A DNA stretch of 64,000 bases. Source: Clusia tigrina (taxonomy: Eukaryota; Arthropoda; Insecta; Diptera; Clusiidae). The number at the start of each line of letters is the position of its first letter. Position 1 is the first letter of the stretch. Of this stretch, positions 11,800 through 22,692 are shown one piece after another. The notes under the pieces are model-generated. The model was not told the origin of the DNA. It made no database searches and worked only from the letters and a program-made list of their open reading frames with translations. Position numbers and translations under genes: made by a program. The stretch is from the NCBI GenBank assembly GCA_920105625.2, contig OV050030.1:182656315-182720314 (forward strand), in the 5' to 3' direction.

Positions 11800-14127
11800 C
11801 AAAAACATCTTACAGCATGCATCGATTCTGATCGAAAATGGGAGTCCCATAGTACTGGCGCGTAAGAAGGATGGCACTCATCGGCTCTGTATAGGCTATC
11901 GAAAACTAAATTCAAATGTTATACGCGATAGATATCCATTGCCAAATATAGATGAAGTACTGGAAGGTCTTTACGAAGTACGATTTCTACTACACTGGAT
12001 TTGAGGAATGGGTTTTTCCACGTCGACGTGGACAAATCGAGCATGAAATACACATTCTTTGTAACCCCGGATGGCCAACTAGAATTTCGGAAGGCACCAT
12101 TTGGTCTTTGCAATTGGCCTTCAGCATTTCTACTATTCATCAATACTATTTTTAAAGATCTAATAAGAGGTGGCGTCGTACTTGTTTACATGGACGATTT
12201 AATAATACCTCCAAATAACGAAGGAAATAGTGTCGATAAATTCAAAAGTGTTACAAGTTAGTGAGGATCGTGGTTTGTTGATAAAGTGGGTCAAGTGTGC
12301 ATTTTTGGAAAAATACGTAGAGTTTTTGTGCCATATAGTTGAAAATGGATCTATCCGCCCTTCCGAAGCAAAAACAAAGGCGGTAAAGAAATTTCCAGCG
12401 CACAAGGACACACACGGCATAATGAGTTTTCTAGGTCTTACTGGATTTCTCTGAAAATGTGTACAAAATTATGCTCAGCTGGCGAAACCATTAACCGACA
12501 TTACCAAAAGAGATGTAGCTTTTAGATGGGGCGAAGCCGAAAATGAAGCGTTCATTTTACTTAAAGATCATCTTAGTGCGGAACCTGTACTCTTTAATCA
12601 AAAGCTGCCTACATAACTTCACACAGACGCTAGCAAAGAGGGATACGGTGCTGTATTGCTGCAAACACATGACGATTATCACCCAGTTTTTTATTTAAGC
12701 TACAAAACGACAACTGCCGAAAGAAATTACCCCAGCTACGACCTAAAAGTTTTGGCGACGATCAAAGTGTTGAAACTACTTAGAATTTATTTGTTGGGTC
12801 TAAAATTTTATATCCTTAGAGATTGCAAGGGATTTCAGCTGACAATGTCGAAGAAGGCACTCAACAGCACATTTGGCTATGCAGATTGAGGAATTTTATT
12901 GCGCCGTAAAACATCGATCAGACAGCTGCTTGCGTCATGCTGTCGTACTAAGAGTTGAAGATGCTGTCCTCATTCCGTCAAAATATCACAAGCTGAGATG
13001 TGTCAGAGATAACGCTACTAGAGAGTGGAGAATATGAGAATTTCCAAATGCGATGCGGTGTGCTCTGTAAATTTGTAGAAGGTGCTTACCTTCCGGTCTT
13101 ACCAAAGTCAATGAGAAATGAGCTGATCTGAAAATTACAAGAAAGACGACATTTAAATACCAGCGAGGCGTTAGTCAAACAAGAATATTACGTACTGAAT
13201 GCTAGGAAGTATATTGAGAGAGCTATTTCGAATTGCATTCTTTTTCTACTGCAAATCGAAAAGCTGGCAAGGATTTGTTAATCCAATCGAGAAAATCGAC
13301 GTACCTTTACACACTTTTCACATGGATCAAATCAGGATATTGCCTCAACAGCGAAGTTTTACAAATATTTGCTCGTAATCATCGATGCATTTATGAAATT
13401 TACATGGATTTTTCCAGTAAAGGTGCTAAGCAAGGTGGAAAAGATAAGTGAAATATTCAGAAATCCCTGCCGCATTATAACCGATAAGGGGGCAGCATTC
13501 ACAGCAGGCCATTTCGCAGAGTATTGCAACATTCACAACATCAGTCCTCACGCTATAACCACAGGGGTTCCCTGAGGAAATGGACAGGTGGAGCGAATGA
13601 ACAAAATTATTATAGAAATGTTAATAAAATTGTCTCTCGATGACCCGCAGAGATGGTTTAAACATGTAAGTCGATTGCAAAAGGTGCTGTTTGGTACAAA
13701 AATGTTTTCTCGTGAGGACCTAGAGCTAAGCCGTTAATTTGAGGAGGCGGTTATTAAAGACTTCGAGCAAGAGAGACAAGAAATGCGCGACGATGCAAAG
13801 CAGGAACTCCAGAAAATTCAAGCTGAGAATAAGAAGCAGATCGACAAAAAGCGTAGATCAGCAAACACTTACAAAGTCGGTGACTTAGTCACTATTTGGC
13901 GTACCCAGTTTGGAGTTGGGCATAAATTAGTTCCTAAGTACCTTGGTCCGTACGAGATTACAAAAGTGATGCGAAATGATCGATATGAGATGCGTAAAGT
14001 TGGCAGGCAAGATGGACCGAAGCACACCTCAACCACCGCAGATTATATGAAACGAAAGAAGCACTATGAAGACGAGAGTTATGGAGAGTCGTCTGAGACA
14101 ACCGACATTCAGAATGGCCGAATGTAG
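11800..14127 (+). pseudogene. Gypsy pol remnant: RT, RNase H and integrase with C-terminal domain
   Basis: The RT begins at about 11820: PIVLARKKDGTHRLCIGYRKLNSN, YPLPNIDEVL, NGFFHVDVD, FRKAPFGLCNWPSAF and the catalytic VYMDDLI near 12190. Connection and RNase H follow: MSFLGLTGF (12422), LHTDASKEGYGAVLLQ (about 12615, after a stop) and NYPSYDLKVLATIKVLK. The integrase shows LLVIIDAFMKFTWIFPVK (first Asp, about 13370), IITDKGAAFTAGHFAEY (second Asp, 13474) and GNGQVERMNK (Glu, about 13577). The last piece, 13783-14127, is a charged C-terminal domain with YKVGDLVTIWRTQF and KYLGPYEITKV. At least ten stops or shifts are visible. Confidence 0.85.
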
Positions 14128-14460
14128 GAATTATAGACATATTTACCAATATTTCGTAGTAGTACTCATAATTTCATAAGTCAGTCGTAAAGCGGTTGTC
14201 AAGCGGTTAAGTCGTAAAGCGAATGTCAAGCGTTTAAGTCGTAAAGCGAACGTCAAGAGGTTATGTCGTAAGGAAACGCGTAAAAGAATGCAAACAAAAG
14301 AAATTGTTAAGAGAGTCGTGTTTTATTTTGTATATAGACGTTTTTGTTAATCAAACATGAATACTCTTCTTATTTGCTTGACTAATATTGAACTGAAACT
14401 GAATTGTAATAAATTTGATTAATTTTAAATTGTTAATTTGGTTTTATTTATATCCACATA
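14123..14460 (+). repeat. Putative 3' LTR of G1
   Basis: Begins TGTAGGAATTATAGAC right at the end of the integrase frame. The junction GCCGAATGTA resembles GTCGAATGTA at the LTR start of G3 (minus strand, 20375). It holds a 27-bp tandem repeat and AATAAA-like sequence near 14409. The 3' limit is a guess, since no partner LTR was found. Confidence 0.5.
14184..14283 (+). repeat. 27-bp tandem repeat inside the G1 LTR
   Basis: Three units, at 14184-14210, 14211-14237 and 14238-14264, each start GTCGTAAAGCG and contain GTCAAG. A partial fourth unit begins GTCGTAAGG at 14265. Units differ at a few positions. Confidence 0.9.
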
Positions 14461-16874
14461 CATATATAGAAATATTTGGTTTTTGAATTTTCAAACGAAG
14501 TGTCTACGTTTGCATAAAGTGAGTAGAGAAGGACAAAATAGGTTCACAAAATTTATTTAAACAATATTGTTGAAATCTGTATACAAATTGTTTCGATATT
14601 TATTTGTAACAATATTTATTTCAAAATATATACATGCTTTCCCAGATGTTGACTTTGACTATCTGATTGTTTTTTTTTTAATCTTTCAAAAATGCTCTTT
14701 AGTTCACAAAGTGGATGTGGTCTTAGTGTAATGGAAAATTACATAAACTTACATGTCGGAAAACGATAATATGCAACAAAAAAAATAATATAAGAATATA
14801 TAGAGTATGTTTGGCAAGCCGTCTTTTGATTGATACAACGGAACTCAGCCATATGTATTCCATATACCTGACACTGGTGAACATTTTTCGAAATATTAAT
14901 TTATTGGTCTTGATGTAATGCAATGACTACGATATTTACATATCTCATAGTCGCATCAAAAAGATTTTATTTAGTCCACAATGCAACCGGCCATCATTGA
15001 AGCGAGCTATTATACCAATACCCTACATTTGTTGTATTAAGGTATATTAGGTATATTAGTATGTTATGCACCACTGCTAAAAGCTGGCGAAATTGGCTGA
15101 ATGCCTAAATTTATGGAAGGCTTGGTAATGTAGTTCGGTAATGCAATTATCCACCTGGCTGTATTAAAATTCTGATGCTGGTGCTTTCTCGAGTAGACTA
15201 ATAACACAGCCCAACAAGGGAAATGTTTCGCATTGAAAAATACCTGATTCTTATGTATTTTCATTTGCTGAATTAAAAAATAACCACAAAAATTACAGAT
15301 TATTTCTTATTAGATTAGTACAAGTGACATTTTATACAACAATAATCTAGTTGTTTGAAGGTTATAACTCAGGGCTTCCCGAATACGTTGTTGTAAAAAA
15401 AACCAAACTATCCCAAGAAGAGCTCCAATTTTAGGGAACCAAGATTCGTCGCTTCTACTTAGATGTTTACAATTAGGTTACAACAAAGACACTGCTTGTG
15501 TAATAAGAGTTGAAAGAGCTCGTCAAAACTATTCTTGCAGATGTGTTAGTTACTAGGAATTTCAACAACAAAAATTACATACAGTTTGTTTATTTTAGTG
15601 CTATAGCATGAGCGTGTTATTAAAAACCGAATTTTTTATTTTAGAAATTGTGCACTTGCTCCTCTGATGCATATGTAAACGTAAAGACTATTGCTGAGCC
15701 GGTAAATTTCATAGTATTTCTGTTATATACATTTGATTTTCGATTTTTTTTATATGAAAGGTGCTGACATATAGATTTGCAGAGACAATTTTTCTCGTAT
15801 GCTGTCATTAACTGGGAAAATATCTGGTTCAAAGTTTCCCATATACACAACAACAGCGCCCAGAGTATTATAAAAGAAGAATTAAAAAAGACAGTCAATT
15901 CCCTCCATTCTTATTTACCGTTTCGACCATTTTTTTTGGTCAGACGTATAGAAAAGTAAAAATATTCCATGTCCCTGTAGTGAAAATTATAGGCAGTCTT
16001 CAAAATAAACTATTAAATTTAATAGTAAAAAATCAAGTGGTTCATTTACTAGTTCAAAACTTATCTATATGTTAGCCAGTTTCTGACTTCTGCGGCACTT
16101 CATTGCGGTGTATACTAAATTTCTCCTTTCTTGTCAATTTAATAGAAAAGGAAGTAAAGACAAAGATTGGAATTTGAAGAAAAACAGTGGTTGTAGTATT
16201 TCAAGTGGATCTGACAAAGTAATAAAAAACGTTTAAAACTTGATTTAGTTGACTGTGCTCTTAATCTTAAATTTATTTAGATAAAGTTTCTGATGGAATA
16301 GGCAAAAGACGAAAATAAGAATATTAAAATATTAACACTAAATTTTGCAAAATAGGTGTTTTGTGCATAATTATTCTTTATTCGGATAGACTCAAAATAT
16401 GTTTGATCACATGCTGCTAACGCGAAAATATGAAATATAAGATCGAAAGAGTAAATTGTGCTGATATTTGTCCATACTGAAAACATTGAAATATCCAAAA
16501 TTTCATGAAAAATTAAATTCTAATTTTGCTTCACTTTATATTTAAAGAAGCCACACCGCACATCATACAACAAAAACTCTTATACGAGAAAAGACGCTTT
16601 TATTTTCTTTCATTTCATTCTTTTTATGGCACAATTCACTGCCAGCCAAAATGATCAAAAGACATGTACGAGTATGTATGTATATGATTTGTCAAGGTTG
16701 AATTTCATAATACTCCACCGTTTCCAGTCTTCTTCTATAACAGGCATGAAATAATTCTGCTCTAGTTTTGGTACAGTAGAATGATATAATACTGGTTAAT
16801 TTATGGAAAATAGTAAAATACTTTTATTACTATTTATAAATATTATTATTAATTTGAAAAAAAAATTTGATGGA

Positions 16875-16946
16875 ACATTTTGCTGGGGCTCGAACCCTAA
16901 GCCATAAAAACTATAGACCAACGAGCAAACCATTGAGCTAAAGACA
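16875..16946 (-). ncRNA. tRNA-like sequence with A and B boxes (tRNA pseudogene or SINE head)
   Basis: On the minus strand an A box, TAGCTCAATGG, is followed about 40 bases later by a B box within GGGTTCGAGCCCC, the spacing of a tRNA gene. The 3' side runs into T-rich sequence that could end Pol III transcription. The anticodon stem does not fold cleanly, so this is a tRNA pseudogene or tRNA-derived repeat rather than a working tRNA. It shares GGTCTAT and TTTTATG between the boxes with the copy at 17998-18064. Confidence 0.5.
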
Positions 16947-17997
16947 CTCATACTATTTTTGTTGATTTTGGAGTACATTAGAGAGTCAAAGTATATGCTG
17001 GTGCAATCCTGAATTAACTAAAATTTCTATAATTTTGTATATAGCATTCCGCAAAAAATAACTTTTAGTCTTCTGCTGGTGCAGCCATGAAGTTTTGATT
17101 TGCAATTCGTTGGTGGCTTTTTTGGGGATAAAGTAATAAATTAAATAAATACATATTATTATTTATTAATTTTATACACCAATTTTTTCTCTTTTTTTAC
17201 TAATTTACAATAACAATTTTAAAAATATTCCCATTATTAGTTATAGAAATATACATGCCTAGCTACGTAAATAAAATTATTCAAATGCAATAAACTTACA
17301 TACAGTAGTACTAATATTTACAAAGGAATTTTTAAAAAAAATATATATTGTAAAGTGCATTAATTTCAATATTAGTTTAAAATTTTTTGGGATTTTTACA
17401 AATTTTTTTTTTGTAATTAAATTAAATCTTTTCCTGAATACATTTAATATTATATACTGCCGAATAAGAACATTTGTATAATTATATATCTGATTAACAT
17501 GTGTGCAGGCGTTATCAAAGTCGACTTGGCTGATTGCTTCTTTTTCTACAGCCACTCAAAATGCATGTACCAAAAATAATATACAGAACGACCTGTCATT
17601 GCTCTCTTGAGTGAGAATCAACATATTGAATTGTATGGCAACCACATTGGAATCATGATCGGCAATTTCACGAAGCAATCGTGAATATGTATCCATCGTC
17701 AGCTACACACATGGCTATTGTTGTTTGCACATTCGTATGAATAATTTAGTGTGTGTGTGTGTGTGCTTACAGCAGAAGCGTATGATTTGAAATCAAATTT
17801 TTATTTTCTATTTTGTGTGGCTGGGGTAAAATACACAAGAATGAATTTTCTGTATGGCAAAGGTTTTATATACGGGAAGTGGGGCTTAAAACAAGGCATT
17901 TGTGTTTTTGCATATAAAAAAGATTTGCCATGTGATGAGAAAGCATAATGCGTGCATATTAGAGCACTTGACAATATAAAATAAATACGCATGCATA

Positions 17998-18064
17998 GGA
18001 TAGCGCAAGTGATAAAGCGGTGGTCTATCGATTTTATGATGCCGGGTTCAAGTCCGCTGAGAAA
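17998..18064 (+). ncRNA. tRNA-like sequence, second member of the same family
   Basis: A box TAGCGCAAGTG and B box GGTTCAAGTCC with normal tRNA spacing; GGTCTAT and TTTTATG lie between them as in the inverted copy at 16875-16946. The anticodon arm fits only with wobble pairs and a six-base loop, so a functional tRNA is unlikely. T-runs follow. Confidence 0.5.
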
Positions 18065-18329
18065 TATGTTTATTTTTATATTTTTTTAATTGTTCATTCT
18101 TTTTTTGAAAGCAAATTAATAATTATTTTTATAAAAAATAATAAGAATAGTTTCTACTTTAACATAAATTATCTTGTCTTGAAGTTGCGCGCGACGTAAT
18201 CTAGCCAAATAATCATCGTTGATAAAAAAACTGCTTAACGGCCAAGGGAAACGTTCTTCATTTAGGTGCCCGTCCGATGCTCCACTTCGTAGGAGAATCA
18301 AAATCCATCGAGCGACTCTGGTGCATAGG

Positions 18330-19626
18330 TTTTTTTTGTCTAATGTCTTAGTGAAGGCATTGCAGACGGTTACTGGTTTGAAATGTAGCCCTAGTAGATA
18401 AACGAGAATATTTTTTAGAGTCTCTATAACCGCCAACTTGTAGATCATAGCTCGTTAGTTTCAGCCTCCGTTGTGTTTTTAATCATGTTTTGCAGTAGCA
18501 CAACTCCATACCCATAGATGAATGCGTCAGTATGAACCTCAGTGTGAAATTTTTGTTAAAAGTGCTTAGAACCGGTTTTTTGCTTAGACATTTCTTTAGG
18601 GTATTAAACGCAACGATGTCTCTGTTCCTCATTTCGAACTTCACATTTCGCTTCGTCAGGTCACAAAGCGGCTTTACTATCCCCACGAAATTTCGAAAAA
18701 ATTTTCGAAAATATCCAGCAAGACCCAAAAAACTTTTCAACTGTTAAAAACTTTGAATTATCATCTTCGTTGTCATATTCCATCGTTTCATATGCAGCCT
18801 GTCGCGGTCTATTTTTACTTCAGCGTAAGTCTAAAAGTTCTCCCCGATTACCACTTCACAATCTAGGAACTTTGAAAGTATAACCAGAAAATATATTTTA
18901 TATATTTCGCCGTCAATCTCAATTTCGTGCATCAATGCACCTATAAGCTTTAATGCATTTTTAGTTTCACTATCACCGACGCCGTATAGTGAAATATTAC
19001 ATTCTGTTAGATGGGGTCTGTTCAACAAATTATAATTACACTATCAGTAATAAGACTAAACTTAGTACCAGTATCAAATAAAGCTATTAATCTTTTATCA
19101 TTCATTATTATATCTTTGTTCATTACGCCATGTTTTGCTGTGACTAGATGTGGTTCGCTGAGTGTCTTTGTTTATATTCTTGCTGTGTGTGTATAAATAT
19201 GACCATACTTATTGCACTGAAAAACTATTTCCCCTTTTCTTTACCCTCATAATTAACACTTTTGTCGCCTTTCGCAATTGTAACATTTAAGTTTGCTTCT
19301 TTCGTTTTTCTTACCACTGCCTATTTTTCTTCGAATTCGTTTACCCACACATCTGTTGGCAATTTGTCAGTACCAAAAGCCTTACTGAGGCCTTACTGAA
19401 TCTTCGACCTCGTGAAAATTTATTGCGAACCGCGACATTTGTATTGGCAGTTCCTTGTCGTTACCCACAGTTGTGCATACACTCGTATCTCTTTCGTATT
19501 CGATACGCCCTGTTCTCCGTCGTTCAGCGTTGTATCGTCGTTACATCTCCTTCGACGTTCTGCGCCGTTGTAGCCGTTGGCAGTCTCGTCTTCGCTGCTA
19601 ATATTTGCTTTCATATTTCCCACCAT
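18330..19626 (-). pseudogene. G2 gag-protease-RNase H remnant
   Basis: Minus strand. Gag begins MVGNMKANISSEDETANGY at 19626 and soon shifts frame. A single degenerate zinc knuckle (CNKYGHIYTHSKN) lies near 19200. The protease region reads ALFDTGTKFSLITDS (about 19080), then CNISLYGVGDSETKNALK. The RT core is absent. At 18740 the reading resumes with MKSFLGLAGYFRKFFRN and PLCDLTKRNVKFEM (RT connection). RNase H pieces follow, then VYLLGLHFKPVTVCNAF and LCTRVARWILILL (18420-18340). The deletion removed the catalytic RT block. Confidence 0.65.
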
Positions 19627-19841
19627 GCTCGCGAATCTCGAATCCGCTGAATTCCCGTATCCTTTTTCGATTTCCCCTTCTTATTGAAAGATACATTTTT
19701 GCAAAGCGACGATGGTTTCACTTCTACCGCACTTTAGAACAAGATCAAACGCTCGAACAAGATCAAACGCTTGTAAATCCGACATTACTGCTTTCGTTTT
19801 TATTTTTAAATTAACCGAATAATGTCAGGCACGAGCCGCCA

Positions 19842-20375
19842 AAATATGGGTCTGTGTGTTTAATTCACAAAGATTAATTATAATTTACAATACAAATGAA
19901 GTTTTTAAAAGCAATTAATTGCAAATTTCTATGAACACTCGTTGGCTCGCTACTCGACCGTCTTCGCCGGAATATAAAACGCATCTCTCCTCTGCTTACT
20001 CTCGAAATTTAAACTTTTTCCCTGATTGTCGATGTTGTCAACCACGGTTGCGAGGACTACTCAAGTGTGATTAGGGTATATATCATTCCCACATATAATT
20101 TATATATACTCGTATGTATAAATATATATATACGAGTATATATAAATTAGACAAATTTATAGTTATAAAAAGTAAAGAGTTTATTAAAACTTAAAACAAA
20201 GAGTTTAGATTCTAATTATATTAAAGTTAAATGTAAAATGAATAAAAGAAATGTGACTTCTCTCAAAACGATTGATTCGGCTGACAACTGACTGGACTCG
20301 CTACTTGTCTTCCTTCTATCGTTCACAGCGTAGGGATGCCGCATCGCAACGCATGAAGAGGAATGCTATATTACA
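19842..20375 (-). repeat. LTR shared by Gypsy pieces G3 and G2
   Basis: On the minus strand it starts TGTAATATAGC just after the G3 C-terminal coding part and ends about CAGACCCATATT before TGGCGGCTCGTGCCTGAC, a plausible 18-base primer-binding site (19841-19824). It contains the palindromic ATATACTCGTATG/CATACGAGTATAT region (20105-20150). Limits come from the homologous G1 junction and the primer site only. Confidence 0.5.
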
Positions 20376-20413
20376 TTCGACCATCCTGTTCATCATCACC
20401 CCAGATTACTATT

Positions 20414-21435
20414 CTAAAAAAGCGTTATCACCGCTTTCGTCGACACAACAAAAAAGCTTAATGTAGTTGATGTCTGAAACGGGCCGGTAAATTCTGCTGC
20501 TTTTTTGACGTCATACCTATTGTTCCGCTTTATTTTGACTATCTCGTAAGGACCGATGTGCTTTCTTGCCAGCTTTTGTCCCGTTGTAAATTGCGTGAAC
20601 TTTATAGCTACTAAGTCCTGCATTTGATACCCATGATAGTACATGTTCGATTTTATGGTTGGAACAAAATTCTTTAAATAATTTTGACGTAAAAGCCGCG
20701 CCTTTGTCTCTGATTATGCGTAATGGATTGCCAAATATAGTGACCCTAGACTCAAAATGTTTGACAACCTCCTGCGCATCTGTTGATTTAGTAGGGTATA
20801 TCCACGTATACTTCGAAATCCCGTCTGTTTTACTCAATATGAATTTGTAGTTCTTTGCCGTTGGGTCCAGCGTACTCAAGTAATCGAAGTGCAGTGTAGT
20901 AAGTGGAGTGTCGCCCTTGTCGATGCATTGTAAAAAGTCTTCCTGCTTACCCAACTTTCTATTATGTATGATACATTCGATGCAGTTTGTGATGTACTGA
21001 TTCACCTTCTTCTGTAAATGTGGTATGAAGTAGTCTTGGCGAATCCTATGCATAGTCTTCTGCGTGCTCATGTGACCAAAACTATGAGCCTTTGCAATTA
21101 TCTCTTTCTCCATTGATATTGGCAACAACAAATCCTGCCCTTCGATTTGCTTATATATCACGTGGTTCTCCATTTTGTAATCATTATATTGATGTTGCTT
21201 TAGATTTTCCGCAACCGCAGTTAAATGCTCATCTCTTTCCTGTGCTCGACGGATTTGTGTGTTTACCTCTAACGATACAGTCATAAAAGGAAAGCGACTC
21301 AGACTATCGACGTACTTTATGCTGTTACTGGCACGAAGCTCTATTTTATAGTTGAAATCTTGAAGGTACATCAGCCATTGCACAACCTCGCGTGGGTCCT
21401 TTTTCTTTTTCGTTAAAAATGTTTATACTATTCAC
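20414..21435 (-). pseudogene. Ty3/Gypsy remnant G3: RNase H end plus integrase
   Basis: Minus strand. It starts within the RNase H/connection region (KKKKDPREVVQWLMYLQDF, about 21415) and runs on as one frame of 288 residues. SNSIKYVDSLSRFPF marks the end of RNase H. The integrase zinc finger has HSFGHMSTQKT and CIECIIHNRKLG. The core has LHFDYLST (first Asp) and IIRDKGAAFTSKLF (second Asp). After about 20590 the frame breaks and the Glu block is damaged. A second frame (20644-20414) carries LARKHIGPYEIVKIKRNNRYDV, the C-terminal domain. The 5' end of G3 is cut where the I-like LINE tail begins (about 21440). Confidence 0.82.
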
Positions 21436-21439
21436 GTAT

Positions 21440-22290
21440 CTTGTATATATATATTTTTTTTATTTTATGTTTATTGGTATAATTAATTATACAAACAACT
21501 TAACGTTAAGCTTAAAGCTAAGGCTCTAACGAATAGGGTTTTCGGCCTATATTTTATTTTATTGTAGTTGATGTGTTAAATTTAAAAAAATATTACGGAG
21601 GATCCTAGTATTTTTATGAATATTGAGATGTTTTCGCTTGTTATGTTGGTTATTAATTCTTTTATTGTTTTATTATATTTGAGACATGTGGGGTCTGTTA
21701 TGTTGCATTCTGATATGATGTGCTGGAAGGAGATGGTGGATTGGTTGCTAATTGGGCATGGTGGTGGGCAATACAGTGTAAATGGATGGGATTGGGTTAA
21801 TCGCGTATGTCCCTTTCTGAAGCGGATGTACTTTTGCAGATATTTTTTTTGGAATGTTTAAAGGATATGTGGGTGCTTTTCCGGATGGGTTTATTAATTT
21901 ATACCGATGTTGGTAGTTTTGCCACTCCTGTTCTTTCTTCGAGATATATTCGATATTGCATACATGATGTCCATTTCGTGTTGGGTTGATTTTTTTTCAT
22001 TGGAGCTGTGGCGCTAAATTTTGCTAGTTCATCTGTTTTGTTATTTCCTTGAATTCCAGCATGCCCGGGAATCCCCATTAGTTTCATTTTGTTTGCGTGT
22101 TTTGTGAGAGAATATCATGGATTTCGTAAATAGTATCATTTTGGTGGGAAGTGTTTATAATGGCTTTGATGCAGGACTGTGAGTCGGAGCAAATGAGGTG
22201 CTTGCTTTTCTGATTTTTGAAATGCTTCACAGCATCAAGCACCGCTTCTGTTTCGGCAGTAAAGATTGAGCAATTATTATTGAGTTGTGT
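21440..22290 (-). mobile_element. I-like LINE, 3' part: RNase H end and 3' UTR
   Basis: Continuation, on the far side of Gypsy element A, of the LINE at 45402-48700. The RNase H reading runs 22290 to about 21900 (minus) and a UTR follows to an A-rich end at about 21460-21440. The break at 22290 falls inside the RNase H domain. The 4-bp duplication GTGT stands at 22287-22290 and 45402-45405. Confidence 0.85.
21899..22290 (-). pseudogene. I-like LINE RNase H domain, C-terminal part
   Basis: RNase H in I-clade LINEs follows the RT and removes RNA from the hybrid. Read on the minus strand: NNNCSIFTAETEAVLDAVKH holds the Glu, HLICSDSQSCIKAI the second Asp, and MGIPGHAGIQGNNKTDELAK the block with the last catalytic Asp. 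One frame change lies near 22085. The N-terminal strand with the first Asp (YTDGSK) is on the other side of element A at about 45475. The two halves join in frame when A and one copy of GTGT are removed. Confidence 0.85.
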
Positions 22291-22676
22291 TTTTTGAGTT
22301 AGAATCAAGCTACCTACGAGTAGTTGACTCACAGCATCGACTCCTAAAAGATGCCACACTCTATGTGGGATTAGCTGTGCTAAAGTTGTTTAAGAGTAGC
22401 ACATACTTTTAGTGTAATGATTATGTAAACTTTTAGGGTGTTACAGTTCCGCAGTCGAGTCGGCGAAGGGCATTGTAATTTAGAATTTGCAAGAGATGAT
22501 TGTTGAGAAATAGTATATAAGAACTAGTATTTGTAAGAATAAATCTTCTTGTGATTTGATCTTTGAACATAAAAAGTGGTCTGGTGTTTTTATTCAAGAG
22601 AGTGTTCTAAAGTTTTCAGCTACGCGCACAGCAGAACCGGAAGGACGTCCCACGACGAGCAGCAAGGACCCCAACA
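22291..22676 (+). repeat. 5' LTR of element A
   Basis: Matches the 3' LTR (44903-45401), from GAGTTAGAATCAAGC to GACCCCAACA. It lacks about 100 bases and about 30 bases present in the 3' LTR, and has 12 extra bases near 22600. A TATA-like TAGTATATAAG (22511) and AATAAA (22538) are present. The first bases (TTTTTGAG against TGTTGTGAG) are altered. Confidence 0.9.
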
Positions 22677-22692
22677 TTTTGGCGCAGCCGGT
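22677..22692 (+). promoter_or_regulatory. Primer-binding site of element A
   Basis: TGGCGCAGCCGGT starts 3 bases after the LTR end; it resembles the complement of a tRNA-Ser 3' end with one or two mismatches. The same site, altered, follows the LTR of A2 (52017-52032). Confidence 0.6.

Larger units (their letters stand above)
11650..14460 (+). mobile_element. Ty3/Gypsy LTR retrotransposon remnant (G1): pol and 3' LTR
   Basis: Gypsy-order pol (RT, RNase H, integrase) followed by a putative LTR from 14123. No 5' LTR or gag is recognisable. The left part is fused to the BEL/Pao remnant. The ends of the coding part and LTR resemble those of G3 and G2 at 18.1-21.4 kb, so these are probably relatives. 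Confidence 0.75.
14461..18110. other. Largely unassigned 3.6-kb AT-rich region
   Basis: No protein family, LTR or terminal repeat recognised; open frames are short and look random. Contents worth noting are two tRNA-like sequences (about 16875-16946 and 17998-18064), a (GT)n run at 17749-17764 and several T-runs. It could be host spacer or very old repeats. Confidence 0.5.
18110..20375 (-). mobile_element. Ty3/Gypsy remnant G2 (minus strand): LTR, gag, protease, RT end, RNase H
   Basis: Read on the minus strand: LTR (20375 to about 19843), primer-binding-like site (19841-19824), gag pieces, a zinc knuckle, a protease-like region, then RT connection and RNase H. Most of the RT is missing, and no integrase follows. 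The LTR also abuts the end of G3, so G3 and G2 share one LTR. Confidence 0.65.

Noticed and set aside
22084..22359. 91-codon minus-strand frame as one protein (MWHLLGVDA...)
   Set aside because: Its first 23 codons are LTR sequence of element A read backward; only the part below 22290 is RNase H.
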